A stretch of DNA of 64,000 bases from Rheinheimera sp. A13L (GCF_000217935.1 NZ_AFHI01000018.1:1-64000); one strand, 5' to 3'. Shown: positions 44,387 through 54,264, counted from the stretch's first letter. Translations and numbers: made by a program. The notes: a model not told the origin generated them from the sequence alone.

Positions 44387-47300
44387 ATGGATCGGTTACG
44401 TCAGTTGTTTGAACATCCAGCCGATCCATTGCTGCTATCCGGCAGTTACGATCTCAGTTTAGTGGTGTTGTCGTTTTTAATAGCCGTATTTGCATCTGCC
44501 ATGGCGATGCAAATCACGGCTCAGGCTATTAGTGTCAGAAAAAACTCCTTACGTTTGTTGATGCTCGGCAGCGGCAGTGTGGCGCTCGGCGGTGGCGTCT
44601 GGTCTATGCATTTTATCGGCATGCTGGCCTTCACTTTATGCACAGAGGTTAGTTACCACTCTGGCTTAACCCTCTTATCTATGCTGCCCAGCGTAGCTGC
44701 GTCCTGGGTTGCTTTGGATCTGATCAGTAAAAAGCGCATCAGCCTGCCCCAGCTGTTGTTAGGTGGAGTATTGATGGGTGCTGGTATTGGTACCATGCAC
44801 TACAGTGGCATGGCCGCTATGCAAATGTCGGTCGCGTTGCGTTACGACTTGCCGATGTTTTTACTCTCTATTCTGGTCGCTGTGGTGCTTGCCATAGTGG
44901 CACTCTGGATCCGTTTTGGCTTAAAACGTTTTAATCTGGCGCCGCAATGGTTAACACTATTCAGCAGTCTGGTGATGGGCGCAGCTATCAGTGGTATGCA
45001 TTACACAGGTATGGCGGCAGCTCGTTTTGTGCCTCCGCCCGGTTTTATACCTGATGATCAGGCTGGCGAAATGCCGCTGGTACTCGCTATGGGTATTACT
45101 TTTACCACCTTAGTGATCAGCAGTTTTGTTGTGGCTATCAACTTGCTGCTGAAATATCGCGAAGTCAGTGCTGTCGCCAAAACCAGTGAAAGCCGTTTAC
45201 TGGCGATGATGGACACAGCGGTAGATGGCATAGTGACTATTAATGCTAAAGGCCTCATTCAGGGCATGAATAAAGCCGCAGAGCAAATTTTTGGCTGGAC
45301 TCAAGCCGAATTACTGCATAAAAACGTCAGTATCCTCACCCCAGCCGCTATTCGCCCTGAACATGATTCTTATCTGACTAACTACCTGACAACTGGCACA
45401 GCAAAAATTATTGGTATAGGCCGTGATGTTGAAGCTGTGCATAAAGATGGCCACCCAATACCGGTGCGACTAGCTATAGGCCATGCCAAATTGCCGGACG
45501 AAGATATTTTTGTCGCTTTTATCACGGACATCAGCCAGCGCCTGCAGATGGAGCAAGCGCTGAAAGAAAACGAAGAAAAGTTTCGCTCTTTAATTGGCAA
45601 TATCCCGGGGGCGGCGTATCGCTGTTTGTACAATGAAAACTGGGATATGGTGTTTATCAGTGACGCCATTGAAAACCTGTCCGGTTATCCTGCCAGTGAT
45701 TTTATGCTGCCATCACCCAAACGAAGCTGGTCTGATTTAGTGCATCCGGATGATAAAAGCACCACCAGCCAGTTGGATTTGTATCAGGGTAACTTCAGTA
45801 TTGAATACCGCATCCATCATAAAGATGGCTCTGTACGCTGGATGCTGGAATATGGCGAAGCCGTGAAATCGGCACAGGGCGAGATAGCCTGGCTGGATGG
45901 ATTTCTGATGGATATCAGTCAGCGTAAACAGATGGAAGTCGACCTGCTGGAAGCCAAAAACAAAGCTGAGCAGGCCGCCGAAAGCCGCAGCGCTTTCCTT
46001 GCCAATATGAGTCATGAAATCCGCACGCCAATGAATGCCATTATCGGCTTCAGCGATTTACTGTTAAGTTCTGACTTATCAGCAGAGCAGAAAAAACATC
46101 TGGCGACTATTCATGGTTCGGCTCATTCGTTATTGCATTTACTGAACGATATTCTCGATAGCGCCAAGCTGGAAAAAGGCAAACTGGAACTGGAGTGCAG
46201 TGACTTTTCTTTACCTGCTGTACTGGATGCGGTGGTGTCTACTTTATGGATCCAGGCGCGTAAAAAACAACTGGAACTGAAACTGGAACTGGATCCACAG
46301 CTCGGCGAGTTTTATTACGGCGCGCCGGACAGATTACGTCAGGTACTGACCAACCTGATCGGCAATGCGATTAAATTTACTGACAAGGGTTCTGTGCTGG
46401 TTCAGGTGATGCCAACAGCAGACCAACAACTGAAGTTTCGCATCAAGGATACCGGTATTGGTATAGCAAGCGACCGCTTAGCCTTAATTTTTGATGCTTT
46501 TACTCAGGCAGACGCCTCAATGAGCCGCCGTTTTGGTGGCACTGGTCTTGGCACCACCATCAGCAAACAGTTAGTCGAATTGATGGGCGGCGAAATCGAC
46601 GTCCAAAGTACTGAAGGTGTAGGCAGTTGTTTTGAATTCAGCTTGCCACTCCAGGCAGGTAAAGCCATTGTTGCGGCTCAGCAAGGTTATGTGCCTGCAC
46701 TGCCCGCTTTAAAAGTACTGATAGCAGACGATATCCCACAAAATCTTGAACTGCTGAAACTCTTACTGCAACGTGCCGGACATCAGGTAACGTCAGTAAC
46801 AGATGGATTAGAAGCAGTAAAAGCAGTGCAGCAACAGCCCTTTGATTTGGTGCTGATGGATATTCAGATGCCAAATCTGGATGGCCTGAAAGCCTGCCAG
46901 CAAATCCGCGTATGGGAGCAGGACCAGCACAAAACCACCCTGCCCATCATCGCGTTAACCGCCAGTGTGCTGGACGAAGATAAAACCGCAGCCAAAGAAG
47001 CTGGCATGCAGGGTTTTGCCAGCAAACCTATAGATTTTGCCGCTTTATGTTTTGAAATAGCTCAGGTATTGCAGATTGAAGTGCGGGAGCCTTTATCCCG
47101 GCAGGCACAAACTCCTGCCTCAGATCAGTTACTGAATCTGCCAAAAGCACTGCAACTCTGGGGTAATCTGCCCACTTACCTGCCGCAATTGCAGCAATTT
47201 TTACAGCAACAACTGCCGCAGTTACAGCGCGCCAGCGCAGAATTACAAGCCGAAAATTATCAGTTGGTGCAGCAACAGGCGCATGCCATTAAAGGTGTTA

Positions 47301-47707
47301 GCGCCAATCTTGGCCTGGACCCTTTGAGCAAAGCCTGCGCCGAGCTGGAACAGGCAAGCCGGCAGCAGCAACAACAAAGAGCCATGGAATTAGTGCAGAA
47401 AATTCTGCTCTGCTGGCCTAAATTTGAAGCTGAATATCAAAAACTGCTGGCAGAGCAGCCTTTGGCACAGAAGGCGCAGTCAACACAGCTGGATAATCAG
47501 CAACTTAATGCCATGCTCGACAGTTTAAAACAGTCGTTATTACGGCATGAACTGGACGACCAAGGCATAGAACAATTGTCTCAGTACAGTGGCGAACATC
47601 AGCCTGTATTATTGATGTTGCTGGATGCCGTCAACGATTTTGACTTTAACCTGGCGCTGCAACTGCTGGAACAGCTAAAGCAGAAGCTGGCGGAAGGAGA
47701 GCTCTGA
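44387..47707 (+). CDS. MHYT-sensor hybrid histidine kinase
   Basis: A 1106-residue membrane kinase. The first 250 residues hold seven membrane helices with three MHYT-type motifs (WSMHFIGM, GTMHYSGM, SGMHYTGM), thought to bind a metal or a diatomic gas. Then come two PAS domains (about 265-385, 395-515), a dimerization domain with phosphorylated His543 in MSHEIRTPMN, a HATPase domain (NAIKFTDKG, FGGTGLG), a receiver with Asp825 in LMDIQMPNLDG, and an Hpt domain with His966 in HAIKGVSANLG. A full internal phosphorelay is thus encoded. Its stop overlaps the start of the HD-GYP gene. Confidence 0.93.
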   Translation: MDRLRQLFEHPADPLLLSGSYDLSLVVLSFLIAVFASAMAMQITAQAISVRKNSLRLLMLGSGSVALGGGVWSMHFIGMLAFTLCTEVSYHSGLTLLSMLPSVAASWVALDLISKKRISLPQLLLGGVLMGAGIGTMHYSGMAAMQMSVALRYDLPMFLLSILVAVVLAIVALWIRFGLKRFNLAPQWLTLFSSLVMGAAISGMHYTGMAAARFVPPPGFIPDDQAGEMPLVLAMGITFTTLVISSFVVAINLLLKYREVSAVAKTSESRLLAMMDTAVDGIVTINAKGLIQGMNKAAEQIFGWTQAELLHKNVSILTPAAIRPEHDSYLTNYLTTGTAKIIGIGRDVEAVHKDGHPIPVRLAIGHAKLPDEDIFVAFITDISQRLQMEQALKENEEKFRSLIGNIPGAAYRCLYNENWDMVFISDAIENLSGYPASDFMLPSPKRSWSDLVHPDDKSTTSQLDLYQGNFSIEYRIHHKDGSVRWMLEYGEAVKSAQGEIAWLDGFLMDISQRKQMEVDLLEAKNKAEQAAESRSAFLANMSHEIRTPMNAIIGFSDLLLSSDLSAEQKKHLATIHGSAHSLLHLLNDILDSAKLEKGKLELECSDFSLPAVLDAVVSTLWIQARKKQLELKLELDPQLGEFYYGAPDRLRQVLTNLIGNAIKFTDKGSVLVQVMPTADQQLKFRIKDTGIGIASDRLALIFDAFTQADASMSRRFGGTGLGTTISKQLVELMGGEIDVQSTEGVGSCFEFSLPLQAGKAIVAAQQGYVPALPALKVLIADDIPQNLELLKLLLQRAGHQVTSVTDGLEAVKAVQQQPFDLVLMDIQMPNLDGLKACQQIRVWEQDQHKTTLPIIALTASVLDEDKTAAKEAGMQGFASKPIDFAALCFEIAQVLQIEVREPLSRQAQTPASDQLLNLPKALQLWGNLPTYLPQLQQFLQQQLPQLQRASAELQAENYQLVQQQAHAIKGVSANLGLDPLSKACAELEQASRQQQQQRAMELVQKILLCWPKFEAEYQKLLAEQPLAQKAQSTQLDNQQLNAMLDSLKQSLLRHELDDQGIEQLSQYSGEHQPVLLMLLDAVNDFDFNLALQLLEQLKQKLAEGEL

Positions 47708-48687
47708 TGACAGACAAACAAAGCCTGTTACTGGTAGATGATGAACCCACCAACTTAAGAGTATTGCGCACAGTATTGCAGGAACAGTACCGTCTGTTTT
47801 TTGCCAAAAGTGGTGAAGAAGCCTTACATCTGGTGCAAAAAGAGCAACCCGACTTAATACTGCTGGATGTGATGATGCCAGGTTTAACCGGCTTTGATGT
47901 CTGCGCCCGTTTAAAAGCTAACCCGGCAACCAGCGCCATCCCGGTGATTTTTGTCACTGCCTTAAAAGATGAAATGGATGAAACCAAAGGTTTTGAAGTA
48001 GGAGCTGTAGATTACATCACCAAACCTATAAGTCCTGCCGTAGTGCGGGCCAGAGTGAAAACCCATTTGTCTTTAGTCCAGGCGCAAGAGCTGAAACAAA
48101 CCCGACTGCAAGTGATCCAACGTTTAGGCCGGGCTGCTGAATACAAAGACAATGAAACCGGCTTACATGTAATGCGTATGAGCCATTACTCTCAGGTGCT
48201 GGCTTTAGCTTATGGCTTTAGCGAACAAAAAGCCGAAGACTTGCTGCATGCAGCCCCTATGCACGACATAGGTAAAATTGGCATTGCCGACAGCATCTTA
48301 CTTAAACCCGGCAAACTGACAACTGACGAATACACCGAGATGCAAAAACATCCGCTGATAGGTGCAGAAATTATTGGCGATTGTGAATCTGATTTATTAA
48401 AAATGGCCAAAGCCGTGGCTTTGTATCACCACGAAAAATGGGACGGCACTGGTTACCCTTTTGGCCTGACTGGTGAGCAAATACCGGTTGAAGCCCGCAT
48501 TGTCGCCTTGTCCGATGTATTTGATGCTTTAACCAGCGCCCGACCTTACAAACAAGCCTGGAGCATTGAAGATACACTGCAACATATACGCCAACAAAAA
48601 GGCCGGCACTTTGAACCCAAACTGGTTGATTTATTAGATGAAAATCTGCAACAAATCCTTGAAATCAGACAACGTTGGGCTGAATAA
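47707..48687 (+). CDS. Response regulator with HD-GYP c-di-GMP phosphodiesterase domain
   Basis: A 326-residue protein: receiver domain (about 5-120, phosphoacceptor Asp54 in LLDVMMPG) and HD-GYP domain (about 135-320) with MHDIGKIGI and HHEKWDGTGYPFGLTG. Such proteins degrade cyclic di-GMP when phosphorylated. ATG overlaps the kinase stop (TGATG), so it is the kinase's output, linking MHYT/PAS sensing to c-di-GMP turnover. Confidence 0.93.
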   Translation: MTDKQSLLLVDDEPTNLRVLRTVLQEQYRLFFAKSGEEALHLVQKEQPDLILLDVMMPGLTGFDVCARLKANPATSAIPVIFVTALKDEMDETKGFEVGAVDYITKPISPAVVRARVKTHLSLVQAQELKQTRLQVIQRLGRAAEYKDNETGLHVMRMSHYSQVLALAYGFSEQKAEDLLHAAPMHDIGKIGIADSILLKPGKLTTDEYTEMQKHPLIGAEIIGDCESDLLKMAKAVALYHHEKWDGTGYPFGLTGEQIPVEARIVALSDVFDALTSARPYKQAWSIEDTLQHIRQQKGRHFEPKLVDLLDENLQQILEIRQRWAE

Positions 48688-48766
48688 TACAAAGCTTTTA
48701 TTCATTAGTATCTTAACCAGGCTATCTCCGGAAATTGCCATCGTATAACAAAAGAAAGGACTCAGA

Positions 48767-50116
48767 ATGAACCCACTAAAGTTAATCACATTACTCAGCA
48801 GCACTATACTGTTCACCGCCTGCGGTGGCGGCGGCGGGGATGATGGAAGTGGAGGAGGCTCAGGTGGTGGCTCAGGTGGAGGCAACAGCAGCGTAAACCT
48901 GACTGCTGACATAGTACAGCAAAGCCTTTGTCAGACAGAAATTCCCGCCACCAATGCTGAACTTGTTGTCTACGACGCGAATTGGGCGATACAAAGCCGC
49001 CATACTCCGAATACCCAAGGTAAAATAACAACGGCTATTCCTGCCACTCAGTCAGTCAATATAGCATTTATAACCAAAACAGAAACAGCTTCCGGAACAC
49101 AGATTTATGCAGAATCCAGAGCTCAGCACCCTGTGGGTGACCTCGGGAAATTTACTGCTTTAGGCTCCTCAACCCAAGGCTGTGAATGTCAAACCAAGGA
49201 TGTTCAGGTGAGCTCAGCGCAGGGGTTTAGTGTTGATCGTATGACGTTGACTGGAGCTACCAGCCCGGTCGCATTTCAACGATTTTCATCGTATAGCGGT
49301 GTTTTTAGGAATGCTCAAATTTGCCGGACCACTGGTGGAGCCTGGCCTGCTTTGACTGTTTTAAACTCTGTGAGCACTGAGATCGTCGCTGGTACTCTGA
49401 GTAATTACGACATCAATGCAGACCTGGAAATCCAGCTTGACCAATTCGCTACACTTTATCCGGCTAATGTGGACGTAAATTTTAACAATGTCAGGGTGAT
49501 ACACGAAATCGATGGCGATATGCTCAGCACTCCCATCAGCCAGGGCAGTACTGAAATACCAGTGATTGCAGAGCTGGATAATCTGACACGGGCTCACCTG
49601 AGCGGCACCAGTTTTCAGCAGGTCATTGAGGATGGACAGGCGATAAACGTCTTTGCCAGTCGCAGAAAAGCAATAAATGCGGCAAACAACAATACCACGT
49701 CCATTAATCTGCCAGATGTCACTCCGCTTGAAGGTTTGGCTTTGGCTTTGAATAACTTTATCACGTCCGATTCAAACAACTATTCAATTCCTAATGCAAA
49801 TCAGTATGCAATGTTTTCAATCTATGCTGAAGTGAGTTTGATGGATGGTTCTGAATACAGCGAGGCTTTTTACGGGCCAATGCAAGGCAAATACCCGGAA
49901 AACATTTTGCCGGCAGACTACAACATGGAAGAAAAATTAGAGATGGTTTCAGATCTGTATATTCAACTGTCTTTATCAAAATATGCCAGCGAAACGAATT
50001 ACCAGAGTGCTCTGAGAAATCTGATAAAAAGAAGCAGAGCCGCGGATGACGAAGTATTTGGCGGAGACTGGTCCGATTATTCATCACTTTCAATTGGAGC
50101 TGATGTCAATCTTTAA
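48767..50116 (+). CDS. Glycine-linker lipoprotein of unknown function
   Basis: A 449-residue lipoprotein: signal ending LFTAC (Cys about 19), then an unusual Gly/Ser-rich linker (GGGGGDDGSGGG...) to about residue 40, then a long soluble domain. The linker probably spans from the membrane anchor. The mature domain has several Cys (C-x-C near 146) and is mostly beta with a helical end; no family recognised. A clear terminator follows. Confidence 0.7.
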   Translation: MNPLKLITLLSSTILFTACGGGGGDDGSGGGSGGGSGGGNSSVNLTADIVQQSLCQTEIPATNAELVVYDANWAIQSRHTPNTQGKITTAIPATQSVNIAFITKTETASGTQIYAESRAQHPVGDLGKFTALGSSTQGCECQTKDVQVSSAQGFSVDRMTLTGATSPVAFQRFSSYSGVFRNAQICRTTGGAWPALTVLNSVSTEIVAGTLSNYDINADLEIQLDQFATLYPANVDVNFNNVRVIHEIDGDMLSTPISQGSTEIPVIAELDNLTRAHLSGTSFQQVIEDGQAINVFASRRKAINAANNNTTSINLPDVTPLEGLALALNNFITSDSNNYSIPNANQYAMFSIYAEVSLMDGSEYSEAFYGPMQGKYPENILPADYNMEEKLEMVSDLYIQLSLSKYASETNYQSALRNLIKRSRAADDEVFGGDWSDYSSLSIGADVNL

Positions 50117-50136
50117 TGCAGTGAAAAAGCAGAGGT

Positions 50137-50170
50137 AGCCTGCGTTATCACGAAACGCAGGCTCCTTTTC
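50137..50170 (+). terminator. Terminator after the glycine-linker lipoprotein gene
   Basis: A 10-bp perfect stem AGCCTGCGTT / AACGCAGGCT with a seven-base loop, followed by CCTTTTCC. It begins 21 bases after the stop. Confidence 0.8.
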
Positions 50171-50236
50171 CTCCAATCCTGACTTTAAGTAGTGTTAGGA
50201 AAACCGCTGAAACATAACTTAAAACAAGGATTTTGT

Positions 50237-52153
50237 ATGAAGCATACCCCACTTTATCTGGCGGCATTAGTCAGTGTTTTACTGCTCAGTGCCTGCGATA
50301 AAACACCGAAAACCGACACAGCTGTGGCAGAAACTGAGGTTGAGGCCAAAGCCATTCCTGGTTATAGCCCAACTCAGTTTTATGCCACCAAGTCTTATAT
50401 GGGTAATGACATTAACCACAAAGCCGATGCGCTGTTAGTGGCATCTGATGAGACTGGTGTATTTAACCTGTACAAAGTCAGTCTGGACGGTAAAACCTGG
50501 ACGCCACTGACCACTTCAACTACTGAATCTATTTTACCTGTGGGCTGGTTTCCGCAGGATGACCGCGTCCTCTATCGCGCCGATCAGGGTGGCAACGAGC
50601 TGCACCATTTATACGTGCGTGAACTGGATGGCACAGTCAAAGATTTAACCCCGGGTGATAAACATAAAGCCGAGTTTATTGGCTGGACAGAGGACAACCA
50701 ATTCTGGGTGATGAGTAACGAACGGGATCCGAAGTTTTTTGACCTTTACAGTTACAACAGCTCAGACTATCAGCGCACTTTGGTGTATCAGAATAACGAA
50801 GGTTATGACATTGGTGCTTTAAGTGATAACGGCCGCTATATCGCCTTATCGAAAGAGCGCACCAATGCCGACAACAACCTGTATTTAGTTGATTTGCAAA
50901 GCGCCGACAAAACACCTGTGCATATCACACCACATCAGGGCAATGTATCTCATGGTGTTTATGGCTTTAGCCGTGACAATAACCAGCTGATTTTCAGCTC
51001 CAACGAAACATCAGAATTCAGTGAAGCTTTCGCCTACAACATTGCTGAAAAAGCAGTGCAGCCTTACAGCAAAGCCGACTGGGACATTATGTACATTGGT
51101 TTTAGCAAAGATAATAAATACAAAGTAGAAGCGGTCAACGCCGACTCTTCGACCAAAATCAGCATCACAGACCAAAGCACAGGCAAAGCCCTGCAACTGC
51201 CTGAATTACCTGCAGGTGATTTACGGGGCGTCACCTTTTCGGATGACAGCCAGTACCTGAGTTTTTACGTCAACGCCGACAACAGCCCTTCTAATTTATT
51301 TGTCTGGAAACTGTCAGAACCCAAAGCAGAACGTTTAACTCAGGCATTGGATAAAGCCATAGATGAAAGCGTACTGGTGAAAAGTGAAGTGGTGCGTTAC
51401 CCAAGCTTTGACGACCTGGCTATACCTGCCTTGCTGTATAAACCTAAACAAGCCAGCAACAGTACTAAAGTTCCTGCCCTGATTTGGATCCATGGTGGTC
51501 CTGGTGGTCAGTCGCGCACAGGCTACAGCCCCGTCATTCAGCATCTGGTTAATCAGGGTTATGCCGTGTTATCGGTCAATAACAGAGGTTCCAGCGGTTA
51601 TGGCAAAACCTTTTTCCATCTGGATGATTTAAAACACGGCGAAGATGATTTGCAGGACATAGTGTACGGTAAAAAATACCTGCAATCGCTGGACTGGGTG
51701 GCAGCAGACCGTATTGGTGTTATGGGTGGCAGCTACGGTGGTTATCTGACAATGGCTGCTATGGCTTTTACCGATGAGTTTAAAGTCGGCATTAATATCT
51801 TTGGTGTAACCAACTGGGTGCGCACTTTAGAAAGTATTCCACCATGGTGGGAGTCTTTCCGTGAGTCATTGTATGCAGAGCTGGGCGACCCGGCTGTCGA
51901 TGGCGAACGTTTACGCCGTATCTCCCCTGTATTCCATGGCGACAAAGTGAAAAAGCCAGTATTGGTGGTGCAAGGGGCCAATGATCCGCGAGTACTGCAG
52001 GTAGAAAGTGATGAAATGGTCGCCGCTATTCGCGCTCAGAATGTGCCGGTCGACTATGTATTATTTCCGGATGAAGGCCATGGTTTTATGAAAAAAGAAA
52101 ACCGTATTAAGGCGCAAGAGGCTTATTTAGCCTTTTTACAAAAATACCTGTAG
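50237..52153 (+). CDS. S9-family prolyl oligopeptidase-like lipoprotein peptidase
   Basis: A 638-residue protein with a lipoprotein signal (LLLSAC near 19), a beta-propeller (about 40-370) and an alpha/beta-hydrolase domain. The catalytic triad is Ser499 in GGSYGGYLTM, Asp583 in GANDPRV and His615 in DEGHGF, with the oxyanion-region motif WIHGGPGGQ. Periplasm-facing oligopeptidases of this type cut short peptides. ATG 50237 is preceded by AAGGA. Confidence 0.9.
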   Translation: MKHTPLYLAALVSVLLLSACDKTPKTDTAVAETEVEAKAIPGYSPTQFYATKSYMGNDINHKADALLVASDETGVFNLYKVSLDGKTWTPLTTSTTESILPVGWFPQDDRVLYRADQGGNELHHLYVRELDGTVKDLTPGDKHKAEFIGWTEDNQFWVMSNERDPKFFDLYSYNSSDYQRTLVYQNNEGYDIGALSDNGRYIALSKERTNADNNLYLVDLQSADKTPVHITPHQGNVSHGVYGFSRDNNQLIFSSNETSEFSEAFAYNIAEKAVQPYSKADWDIMYIGFSKDNKYKVEAVNADSSTKISITDQSTGKALQLPELPAGDLRGVTFSDDSQYLSFYVNADNSPSNLFVWKLSEPKAERLTQALDKAIDESVLVKSEVVRYPSFDDLAIPALLYKPKQASNSTKVPALIWIHGGPGGQSRTGYSPVIQHLVNQGYAVLSVNNRGSSGYGKTFFHLDDLKHGEDDLQDIVYGKKYLQSLDWVAADRIGVMGGSYGGYLTMAAMAFTDEFKVGINIFGVTNWVRTLESIPPWWESFRESLYAELGDPAVDGERLRRISPVFHGDKVKKPVLVVQGANDPRVLQVESDEMVAAIRAQNVPVDYVLFPDEGHGFMKKENRIKAQEAYLAFLQKYL

Positions 52154-52167
52154 CATTCGAAACAACA

Positions 52168-52192
52168 GGGAGCAGATAACAGTTCTGCTCCC
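52168..52192. terminator. Hairpin after the S9 peptidase gene
   Basis: A 9-bp perfect stem GGGAGCAGA / TCTGCTCCC with a seven-base loop, 15 bases after the stop. No T-run follows, so termination is uncertain; it may stabilise the transcript or act on the next gene. Confidence 0.5.
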
Positions 52193-52217
52193 ATTGATGA
52201 TAAATAATTTGAGCCCT

Positions 52218-52757
52218 ATGAAAACCAACTTCAGCTTTGTTTTGATCAGCAGCATGTTATTGACCGCCTGTGCCATACCGCGTTACACCGAGCGGTTGCA
52301 GCAACCTATGCCTTTGCCTGAAGGCGAATGGACAGTCAGCCAAAGCAATCCAAAAGAGATGGAAAATGTCACAGAGATGCGCTGGCAGTCGGTTGATTCA
52401 GAAAACTATGTGCAAAGTTTTGTGTTTGAACAACAGCCCAACAGCGACCTGATGAAAACCAAAACCATTGATGATCAGCAAGGCCAGCGTAATTGCGACG
52501 AGTTATTTGACAGTCAGATTTTAAGCGAAGAGCCGGTCAATGGTTACCCTGCTTTGGTCTGGGTGTCCGAATGTAAAAGCAAAAGTGGCGCTTATTCCAA
52601 AATTTTGCATAAATCCATAGCGGGTAAAGAATCACTCTATGTATTTAACAAAGTATGGCGCAGCTTACCTTTGCAAACCGAATGGGATTTATGGCTGGAT
52701 TACACCAACCAAATCCATATTTGTGATATCAACAGCAAAAGCCAGCCTTGCAAGTAA
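52218..52757 (+). CDS. Small lipoprotein, unknown function
   Basis: A 179-residue lipoprotein with signal ending MLLTAC. The mature part has Cys residues in RNCDELF and WVSECKSKSG, suggesting a disulfide. No family is recognised. ATG 52218 is in-frame and gives a proper signal; the frame opens at TTG 52194. The stop codon is immediately followed by a REP-like palindrome. Confidence 0.65.
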   Translation: MKTNFSFVLISSMLLTACAIPRYTERLQQPMPLPEGEWTVSQSNPKEMENVTEMRWQSVDSENYVQSFVFEQQPNSDLMKTKTIDDQQGQRNCDELFDSQILSEEPVNGYPALVWVSECKSKSGAYSKILHKSIAGKESLYVFNKVWRSLPLQTEWDLWLDYTNQIHICDINSKSQPCK

Positions 52758-52787
52758 GTCGGGGCAGAGTCCAGGACTCTGACCTTA
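52757..52787. repeat. REP-like palindrome, AGTCGGGG type
   Basis: AGTCGGGGCAGAGTCC-A-GGACTCTGACC. It begins at the last base of the preceding stop codon. The same edges (AGTCGGGG ... CTGACCT) occur at 63203-63236, and the inner GAGTC arms recall the 16273 palindrome. Confidence 0.65.
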
Positions 52788-52795
52788 CTGTTAGA

Positions 52796-53362
52796 CTAAA
52801 GACGCGCAGCCAGCACTTCCGGGAAATCTGAAAACGCTTTTTTCGTCACTGCACTGGCGCGATTTTCATAGGCTGTTGAAGCCTCAAAAAATGCACGATG
52901 GATCAATTCCGACACAACGTCGCCACCCAGATACAAATGGGTTTTAGTGTGTGTGTCCTGATGACGCCACAAGTTCTGATCGGACTTGGCCGAAACTAAT
53001 TTAAACTCCAATTCCAGCACCGACTCTGCGGCAATAATAGCTGAGGCATCTTTGCTCCAACGCTGAATATCCACATAAAGCACAGCATCCACATCAGTTA
53101 ATGCTGGTACCTCGGTCAGTTGCCGCTGTGTTGCATCAACCACCACAAACCCATGATCCGTCACGACTTCCGGCACTTCTTTAGCAAAAGCCTCAACCAG
53201 CTCAACAGGCACAGCCTCACCACCATGCACCACAATCATCACTTTTTGCGGTGATTCTTTGTAAAGCTGCGCATATTTTTGCTGATCGTCAGCAGTTGAA
53301 CTGCAGGCGCCCAAGACTACAACTGCAACAGCGGCAGTCAGCAAAGCTTTAAATTGCATCAT
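52796..53362 (-). CDS. DUF799 (GNA1162)-like lipoprotein
   Basis: A 188-residue lipoprotein with signal ending VVVLGAC. SPQKVMIVVHGGEAVPVE, DVDAVLYVDIQRWSKDAS and a beta/alpha pattern echo the DUF799 protein encoded by the next gene up (53580-54260), where ADAVLFVTINQWDTNYY is the matching segment. It appears to be a divergent paralogue. It has its own promoter region, because a terminator separates it from the DUF799 operon. Confidence 0.6.
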   Translation of the reverse strand: MMQFKALLTAAVAVVVLGACSSTADDQQKYAQLYKESPQKVMIVVHGGEAVPVELVEAFAKEVPEVVTDHGFVVVDATQRQLTEVPALTDVDAVLYVDIQRWSKDASAIIAAESVLELEFKLVSAKSDQNLWRHQDTHTKTHLYLGGDVVSELIHRAFFEASTAYENRASAVTKKAFSDFPEVLAARL

Positions 53363-53531
53363 AACTTCGTTCCTTTAGAGTTAATCAAGTTTTGTTGCCA
53401 CCGACCAAGAGCTGGTATGCATACTATTATTTAGTTTGCCAAAGCCGACTGAACCAAAACTTAACCACCAGAACAAAAAGAAAACTATATAGTTGTTATG
53501 CCCTGATGCGAAGAATAACAACATGAAGTCG

Positions 53532-53557
53532 CAAAAAAAAAGGCCTCATTTGAGGCC
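53532..53557 (-). terminator. Terminator of the CsgG/DUF799 operon
   Basis: Stem GGCCTCA / TGAGGCC with a nine-T run on the minus strand. It lies 23 bases downstream of the DUF799 stop. Confidence 0.88.
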
Positions 53558-53579
53558 ATTTTAAAAGACTGCTTTTGAG

Positions 53580-54260
53580 TTATTGTGCGGCTTTTGCCGA
53601 CAATGCGGTATTCACAGATTGATCCATACCATCCTGTTTGTGGCGGGAATGATATTTACCTACAGGTAAAGTATTGATAACTGAGGAATTCACCATGCGG
53701 GCAATAGGCACATAATCTGTAGTGGCAGTAGTAATGGCTGTGCTGATAATATCTGCTAATAAATTACCACTATTACCTGAGGTATTGATTACCACGACAT
53801 TGCGGTAATTCCACAAAGACTCAGCAGACTCTGTAGAAACCAAATCAAACTCAGCACCTACAGTGACATTTCCACCCGTCACGTAGTAGTTAGTATCCCA
53901 TTGATTAATAGTGACAAAAAGCACTGCATCAGCACCAAACAATTGCTTGAATTTATCCGGGCTTACATCACGTAACTGAGCACCATCTATGATGCCTTCC
54001 TGTTGTAACATCAGAGTAGCCAACGGAATTGGCATGACATAATAGCCAGCTTCGGCCAAAGGCTGAGCAATAGTTGTGGAATACAGATCGGGGGCATCAG
54101 CAGCTGTTGATTTATTGATCGCGGGTACAACCAATACAGACAATGGCGCAACATCATACATCTTAGGAAAAGCTTCTTGCTTGCTGACAATTTTTTGCGT
54201 TGCACAGCCAGACAATACTAAAGCAGCCAATACCAACATAGTTTTAAATGGAGTTATCAT
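53580..54260 (-). CDS. DUF799/GNA1162-family lipoprotein
   Basis: A 226-residue lipoprotein with signal ending VLSGC. VAPLSVLVVPAINKSTAADAPDLYSTTIAQPLAEAGYYVMPI and ADAVLFVTINQWDTNYY are the conserved DUF799 segments. In Neisseria the GNA1162 relative resembles LpoB and is encoded with NMB1163 (DUF4810) and a CsgG-like protein, as here. The three probably form an outer-membrane lipoprotein complex. It is the last gene of the four-gene operon, 4 bases after DUF4810. Confidence 0.85.
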   Translation of the reverse strand: MITPFKTMLVLAALVLSGCATQKIVSKQEAFPKMYDVAPLSVLVVPAINKSTAADAPDLYSTTIAQPLAEAGYYVMPIPLATLMLQQEGIIDGAQLRDVSPDKFKQLFGADAVLFVTINQWDTNYYVTGGNVTVGAEFDLVSTESAESLWNYRNVVVINTSGNSGNLLADIISTAITTATTDYVPIARMVNSSVINTLPVGKYHSRHKQDGMDQSVNTALSAKAAQ

Positions 54261-54264
54261 CGGA

